Origin: Bos javanicus
Lineage: Eukaryota > Chordata > Mammalia > Artiodactyla > Bovidae
DNA length: 64,000 nucleotides
NCBI RefSeq assembly: GCF_032452875.1
Contig: NC_083868.1
Coordinates: 100,374,537 to 100,438,536, forward strand
Direction of reading: 5' to 3'
In this document: positions 58,441 through 64,000 of the stretch, piece by piece
Layout: each line of letters begins with the position of its first letter
Position numbering within the stretch: position 1 is the stretch's first letter
Program-made: the position numbers and the translations under genes
The notes under the pieces: generated by a model
Databases searched by the model: none
What the model was told of the DNA's origin: nothing
The model's input: the letters and a program-made list of their open reading frames with translations, nothing else

Positions 58441-59092
58441 CTTTAGCAGTTTTAAGTAAACCACCCCCTCACCACCAATGGAAAAACAGTATTCTGCCTG
58501 CCACAGTATTCTGGTGATATAAATTAGCATTATTAACAATGTAGAGATTAAACAAACTAAATCCCCAACAATATAAACATAAAGTAACTTATTGTCTATA
58601 CACTCAACAAAATACTAGGTAGGCATTTAAATAATTGTTTTGAAGCCCGTGAAATAACATTAAAACATCATTATGTTAAAAATAAAAAGGATTACTAAGT
58701 TGTATGTGTGAGGACAGGCATGTATATGAGTGCATGATGACTCAACTATAAAGTGCCTACAATAAAAAAAAAAAACAAAAAAAAAACTATAAAGTGCCTG
58801 TTGATACAATATATAAACCTTGTAACAGAAAAATATCTCTGGTGGAAATGTCCAACATTCTATCACTACTAACTATTGTGGGACAAATATTACTTAAGCT
58901 CCATGCTTCTTCCCCTCTTCCCTCTACTTCCAAATTCTTCACAACATGATTTTATTATTCCTTCTGAAGAATCTAAAATTTAAAATAAGTAGCTATAGTG
59001 GAAACTTAGACTTTACATGGATTTTATAAATTCTCCACTTCTGCTTATGACCTGAATATATTTAATTCCTAAATTTGATTCTCAAAAGTCAA
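58441..59092. other. No feature recognised apart from the poly(A)/TSD at 58744
   Basis: AT-rich unassigned sequence. Confidence 0.4.
58744..58799 (+). mobile_element. Poly(A)-only insertion with 15-bp TSD
   Basis: The exact repeats aactataaagtgcct at 58744-58758 and 58785-58799 flank 26 bp that are almost only A (aca, ata, then two A-runs separated by one C). This is the footprint of a target-primed reverse transcription event that copied only the tail of an RNA. A simple local duplication followed by A-run expansion is the alternative. Confidence 0.75.
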
Positions 59093-59389
59093 TTTTTACT
59101 GTCTGCTGCTGCTGTTAAGTCACTTCAGTCATGTCCGCCTCTGTGCAACCCCATAGATGGCAGCCCACCAGGCTCCCCTGTCCCTGGAATTCTCCAGGCA
59201 AGAACACTGGAGTGGGTTGCCATTTCCTGCTCCAATGCATGAAAGTGAAAAGTGAAAGTGAAGTCAGTTAGTCGTGTCTGACTCTTAGCGACCCCATGGA
59301 CTGCCACCTGCTAGGCTCCTCTGTCCATGGGATTTTCCAGGCAAGAGTACTGGAGTGGGGTGCCATTGCCTTCTCTGTTTTTACTGTCT
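59093..59389 (-). mobile_element. Bov-A2 SINE dimer with perfect 12-bp TSD
   Basis: Antisense dimer 59105-59377. TSD tttttactgtct at 59093-59104 and 59378-59389. Close to consensus. Confidence 0.96.
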
Positions 59390-59544
59390 ACAATTTGTCA
59401 ATAGCCCCAACTGAGAAAACAAATGAGTTACACCTAATTTCAATATAGTGCTATGGTGGTCCCACAATAATGGTAAAGTCATTTCACTGCAGACCCTCAA
59501 TTTTGACAATTCATTCTTGACATTTTTCTAATTGAATATGGGTT

Positions 59545-60222
59545 TATTAGTTTTCTGTTGCTGTGCAACGAATTACTACATACTTTATGGCTTAAAAAAT
59601 ATATTTGTTATCTCATAGTTCTATGGGTCATAAGTTTTGACATGGTACGGCTAGTTTTCAACTCACAGTCTCACAAAGCTGGTATCAAAGCTATCAGTCA
59701 GATGTGTTCTCATCAGTATTTTGGGGTCTTTTGCCAAGCTTCGGTGTTGTGGTATTTCAGTTCCTTGTGACTGTGGGTCAGAGTTACATTCTGCTGCTGG
59801 AGATTGCCTGCATTCCTTGCTGGTGGTTTAGTTGCTAAGTTGAGTCTGACTCTTGGCGACCCCATGGACTGTAGCCTCTGTCCATGGGATTTTCTAGGCA
59901 AGAATACTGGAGTGGGTTGCCATTTTGTTCTCCAGGGAATCTTCTCCACCCAGGGATCAAACCTGGGGCTATTTCATTGTAGTATTCCTTGATATGCGTC
60001 TCCACTTCAAAGCAAACAACACAGAATTTCTATTGCATCAAATCCCTTTTACATTTTGAGTAAAAGACTCTGACTTCTGCACCCAGACTTAAAGAACTCT
60101 TATGATTAAATTCAACTCTGCATGAACCATAACCTGATCATGACAATAAAATCCATCATATAGATACTGTCTACATCAGCGTGAGGATTTGGTGGGGGTC
60201 ATCTTAGAAGTTTGCCTGCTAC
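59545..60222 (+). mobile_element. MLT1-class (MaLR) LTR, split by a SINE
   Basis: Begins 'ttagttttctgttgctgtgc', then 'actttatggcttaaaaaata' and 'ttatctcatagttctatggg', and ends 'catcttagaagtttgcctgc' and tacaa. This is the order of MLT1-type LTRs of the MaLR/ERVL group. About 510 bp remain after removing the Bov-tA at 59820-59983. The class is given from memory of the consensus. Diverged, with no internal region nearby, so it is a solo LTR. Confidence 0.65.
59812..59991 (-). mobile_element. Bov-tA SINE (short) nested in the LTR, 8-bp TSD
   Basis: Antisense Bov-A with part of the unit deleted (after 'ggactgtagcc' it jumps to 'tctgtccatgggattttc'), then the beginning of the tRNA head ('cacccagggatcaaacctgg'). 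TSD attccttg at 59812-59819 and 59984-59991. Confidence 0.88.
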
Positions 60223-62366
60223 AATACAGATATTAATGACTATTTTAAACATTAAGAGATCAAGATATATATTGGAATAGACTGGATTATATTATTTTTA
60301 TTATCCTCTTGTTTAAGTGTTGTCTCCTCTCTGACTCCTTTTTTACAGAACTCCTTTCCCTATTTCTCCCTGTTCTGGCAACTCAACTCTAGGCTCTGAC
60401 TTCTTAATCCAGTAATTTTTGGCTGCCTGATTCAGCTTTTCCTTTTACAACCAGCTGGGATATTCCCCAGGGGGGAAAAATTCCACATACATGTGAATCT
60501 CATCCAGTATGTTTTCTATGTTTTAAAGGTTAAAGCCCTTTAGTTTCTTCTAGCTTTTGGTGATACTCCAGTGCTTTAAAACAGTTTAAGAGCTATATTT
60601 TCCCAATGTTAGAATTAGTTATGGCAAGACACTTAATTCAATACAGGCTATTCTCTTATTATCAGAAGTTGGAATTTCCAGAGTGGCATTTTTGGTAATT
60701 AAATATTCCTCTACTTCTTCATGCCCTTAAAAAGTAGTGCCTACATTTTAAAATAAGTAATATTATTTACTGGGTTCTTAAAGTTTCACTTATAGAAGAA
60801 ATTATAGCTATTTTTGCCAAATACAAGGACCAGCCAAACACTTCTTGTTTGCCTCCTGTGCTATGGTTCTGATCACTGCTGAGCCATTGCTCGGTGGCTT
60901 GTTGCTCAAATAATCATGGGTGGCATAGAGAGGTACAGGGAATGAACCCCCTTTCACATCTCTGACAAGCAAGAGGCTTAACGTGTCTAAGTCTTGTTCC
61001 ACAGAATCATTGATTTTTTATATGCAATACAGGAGTTCCAAATCTATTCAATCAAAGCCATTTGAAATGTATTACCTCTTTTTAAAATGGTAATAATTAT
61101 AACACACATACATTATATATCAAATTTTAACACATGGAGACCAAAACCACATTAAATCCTTCTCATAAATATGTTTTTCTTGAGAATTCAGAATAAAGAT
61201 TATCCGATCATCAGAGCTTAGTTGAATTAGGCAGGGTAAGATTTCAATAATATCATTATGACACAAAACTAAGTGAATTAATATTTTTAAATATTGTGAA
61301 ACCAAAATAAAATATAAGAATACATTTGATCACACAGATGATGTTGCATATCAAACATTTTGCATAACCCCCAATTTGACAATTTGTTTTAACAAAAAAT
61401 TAATTGATTTTATTTTAAACAACTTTTAATGTACATAAAAACTCACACTGATAAAATACTTGTATCATCCATTTTATTCATTGTTTATTTGAAAAATAGG
61501 ATTCTTTTCTTCAAAAGAAAAAACATGGTAGCAAACTGCACATCTATATCAACCCATCAAGAATTTATCCCACTGATATTTTGGAGGCATTTATATCCCC
61601 TTTTCCATAGCCTTAGTAATATTGTTACTGTGTGATAACCCCTGTTATGAGCACCAAGAAATCAATGTTCTTCACCCTCTTGGACCACTGTCCATTCTTC
61701 TTTTGGAATGCTTCTCAAATTTGAAGCTTTTATTCAATTCCATCTGCTATTGACTTAACTTACCTTTTAAATAAAAAGATTACGTTCATCACATTAGTTT
61801 CCTCTGATGTTAAACTTATCCTCCAAAATGTACAACTGCTTTTAAAATAATCTTCAAATGGTTTCCACATAAATCTTTTTAAAAGTTAAATTAATTAGGT
61901 CATTGCTCTTTTTAGCTCCTCAAGGCCTAAATTTCTTGCATATTTACACTAGTCACTTTCCTAAGCCATAATAAGCTGTCGGTAAATGTAAGCAGCAGAA
62001 ACACCTTAGCACTCACTTAATGCATATATGGATGTCTCTTCGTTAATGCCCCAACTTTCTAGCCTTACAATCCCTCTCATGTCCTATGCCCTTTGATCCA
62101 GGAATACCTATAATTTTCCACACATAATAACAATCAATTTTAGGAATATTTCTTCTTCTTAGTTTTATCACTATAAATAATAATAATGTCACTGTTGTAA
62201 ATGTATCTTATATCACTTATATTAAATACAATTTAAATTGGTGCATGAAATCATTTCACTTACCTATCTAAACATTCTGTTAAAATGAAATAATTGCATT
62301 AGTTGATTATTAATATCTTTTCAATAAACAGATTAATTAAAAATTCCTAAGCTTTGAAATTTTAAC
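60223..62366. other. No feature recognised
   Basis: About 2.1 kb of AT-rich, apparently single-copy sequence. The short frames at 60808-61002, 61120-61305 and 61429-61635 have no domain. It is the longest stretch in the window without a recognised repeat. Confidence 0.4.
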
Positions 62367-62505
62367 CTAACCTGGGTCTCTTGCATTGCCAAGTAGGTTC
62401 TTTACCATCTGAGCTACCAGAGAAACTTTAATAAGAATGCCAATGTTTAAGATTGAGCGAGTGAAAGTCACTCTGTATGACTCTTTACGACCCCATGGAC
62501 TATAC
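62367..62505 (-). mobile_element. Two Bov-tA fragments in swapped order
   Basis: 62367-62430 is an antisense tRNA head ('cctgggtctcttgcattgcc', 'accatctgagctaccagag'). 62455-62505 is an antisense Bov-A start ('gtgaaagtcactctgtatga', 'gaccccatggactatacag'). In a normal antisense Bov-tA the second piece comes first. This is either two separate fragments or one rearranged copy. Confidence 0.75.
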
Positions 62506-62744
62506 AGAATAAAATGTATTTGGGTAATGGATTTTCAAACCTTAATTAACTGCATTCTTGTCATTGTTCAAAGTTTTCTCATAGATATTTTGACATTGAG
62601 ATAAAGAAGACACTATATGGATTTGATCCACATTTATATTATTGGTCAACCAGATTTACTGTCTATTAAATGCACAATATTAGGCATCATAAGTTAATAG
62701 ACACACCATCTTTTTTTTTCTCTACCTAGAAAGAAGGTATTCAC

Positions 62745-63802
62745 CATGTGGATCACAACAAACTGTGGAAAATTCTTAAAGAGATGGGAATACCAGACCA
62801 CCTGACCTACCTCCTGAGAAATCTGTATGCAGGTCAAGAAGCAACAGTTAGAACTGGACATCGAACAAAAGACTGTTTCCAAATCGACAAAGGAGTAAGT
62901 CAAGGCTGCCTATTGTCACCCTGCTTATTTAACCTATATGCAGAGTACATCATGCAGAATGCTGGGCTGGATGAAGCACAAGCTGGAATCAAGATTTCCA
63001 GGAGAAATATCAATTACCTCAAAAATGCAGATGACACCACCCTTATGGCAGAAAGCAAAGAAGTACTAAAGAGCCTCTTGATGAAAGTGAAAGAGGAGAG
63101 TGAAAAAGTTTACTTAAAGCTCAACATTCAGAAAATTAAGATTGTGGCATCTGGTCCCAACACTTCATGGCAAATAGATGGGGAAACAATGGAAACATTG
63201 ACAGACTTTATTTTCTTGGGCTCCAAAATCACTACAGATGGTGACTGCAGCCATGAAATTAAAAGACGCTTACTCCTTGGGAGAAAAGTTATGACCAACC
63301 TAGACAGCATATTGAAAAGGAGATCCATTACTTTGCCAACAAAAGTCTGTCTAGTCAAAGATATGGTTTTTCCAGTAGTCATGTATGGATGTGAGAGTTG
63401 GAGTATAAAGAAAGCTGAGTGCTGAAGAATTGATGCTTTTGAACTGTGGTGTTGGAGAAGACTCTTGAGAGTCCCTTGGACTGCAAGGAGATCCAACCAG
63501 TCCATCCTAAAGGAAATCAGTCCTGAATATTCACTGGAAGGACTGATGTTGAAGCTGAAACTCCAATATTTTGGCCACCTGATAGGAAGAACTGACTCAT
63601 TGGAAAAGACCCTGATGCTGGGAAAGATTGAAGGTGGGAGGAGAATGGGATGACCGAGGATGAGATGGTTGGATGGCATCACTGACTCAATGGACATGAG
63701 TTTGAGTAGGTTCTGGGAGTTGGTGATGGACAGGGAAGCCTGGCATGTTGCAGTCCATGGGGTCACAAAGAATTGGACATGACTGAGAGACTGAACTGAA
63801 CT
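62745..63802 (+). mobile_element. BovB LINE, 5'-truncated 3' third
   Basis: From the RT core ('gtggatcacaacaaactgtg') to the 'gactgaactgaactt' end followed by an A-run at 63804. Same truncation class as the copy at 3.6 kb. Confidence 0.95.
62748..63653 (+). pseudogene. BovB reverse transcriptase C-terminal fragment
   Basis: An open frame of 225 codons (62748-63425) covers the RT palm and thumb: DHNKLWKILKEMGIPDHLTY, GVSQGCLLSPCLFNLYAEYI, and NADDTTLMAE where YADD is expected, so the tyrosine is lost but both aspartates are kept. A stop at the KKAEC position separates it from the last frame (63465-63653, ARRSNQSILKEISPEYSLEG). Confidence 0.92.
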
Positions 63803-63970
63803 TAAAAAAAAAGTTAAAAATAAAACTAGATGAGAGACATAGATATGTAGAGACTGAGAAGGCATGATTAAAAATTAATAATGCTTTATTTTTGTATAAA
63901 GGCTCTGGGGTTAAAAATAGAACAAATAAATGTTAGTTGAATAAGGTGAGTTTTGATTGTTTATGCAAGA
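63803..63970. other. No feature recognised
   Basis: Short A-rich stretch after the BovB tail and then unassigned sequence. Confidence 0.4.
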
Positions 63971-64000
63971 TGTTGTTGTTCTTTAGTTGCTCAGTTATGT
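63971..64000 (-). mobile_element. Start of an antisense Bov-type repeat, cut by the window end
   Basis: 'tgttgttgttctttagttgc' and 'tcagttatgt' match the antisense 3' terminus of BovB or Bov-A elements (compare 41485-41515). Which element follows cannot be seen. Confidence 0.7.

Noticed and set aside
1..64000. A novel multi-gene or defence system
   Set aside because: No non-retrotransposon coding sequence can be supported anywhere in the window. All identifiable protein-like frames are L1, BovB or SINE derived.

Overview
This is a window of ruminant (bovine-lineage, pecoran) nuclear DNA with no host gene that I can support. The assignment rests on its repeats: Bov-tA and Bov-A2 SINEs, BovB (RTE-clade) LINEs, bovine-type L1 with its characteristic 3'UTR and a long GC-rich 5'UTR, and CHR-type tRNA-derived SINEs shared with other cetartiodactyls. 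The repeats cannot separate cattle from buffalo, sheep, goat or deer. The sequence is AT-rich, as in a gene desert or a large intron. No exon, rRNA or tRNA gene, CpG-island promoter or CRISPR array was seen. Every open frame I could identify is a piece of retrotransposon coding sequence or a reading frame inside a SINE.

Layout. 1-22 kb is AT-rich, low-information DNA with scattered SINEs, many with clear target-site duplications (TSDs), BovB fragments at 3.6, 8.4 and 10.9 kb, and old MIR and L2/L1M relics. 22.1-26.3 kb is a compact BovB cluster: three copies in alternating orientation (-,+,-), forming large inverted repeats. 28.16-40.97 kb is one full-length antisense bovine L1 (3'UTR, ORF2, ORF1, 5'UTR with tandem units). 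It is expanded to 12.8 kb by two Bov-A2 dimers, a near-full-length BovB, a 5'-truncated L1 and a tiny twin-primed L1. It landed next to an L2-like relic. 41.5-44.6 kb is a second near-full-length BovB in antisense, followed by an L1 3' end. 47.2-50.9 kb holds another BovB, a duplicated segment of about 190 bp, of which one copy was later hit by an L1 and a Bov-A2, and a possible LTR. 53.7-55.2 kb is a clear twin-primed (5'-inverted) L1 with a perfect 14-bp TSD. 55.3-58.0 kb is an ancient L1 interrupted by a CHR SINE and a young L1 tail. 59.5-60.2 kb resembles an MLT1-class LTR split by a Bov-tA SINE. The window ends with a BovB 3' half (62.7-63.8 kb) and the start of another repeat.

The elements do not form a pathway. 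Established knowledge is that L1 and BovB reverse transcriptases mobilise themselves, that BovB is the likely partner of the Bov SINEs that share its 3' tail, and that L1 mobilises other poly(A)-tailed SINEs. No copy here is intact. I found no previously undescribed biological system. The most informative observations are structural: nested insertions that give a relative chronology, two twin-primed L1s, an inverted self-duplication inside a MIR, a TSD flanking only a poly(A) tract, and the BovB quasi-palindrome. Family names are from memory of the consensus sequences, and boundaries without a TSD are accurate to about 10-30 bp.
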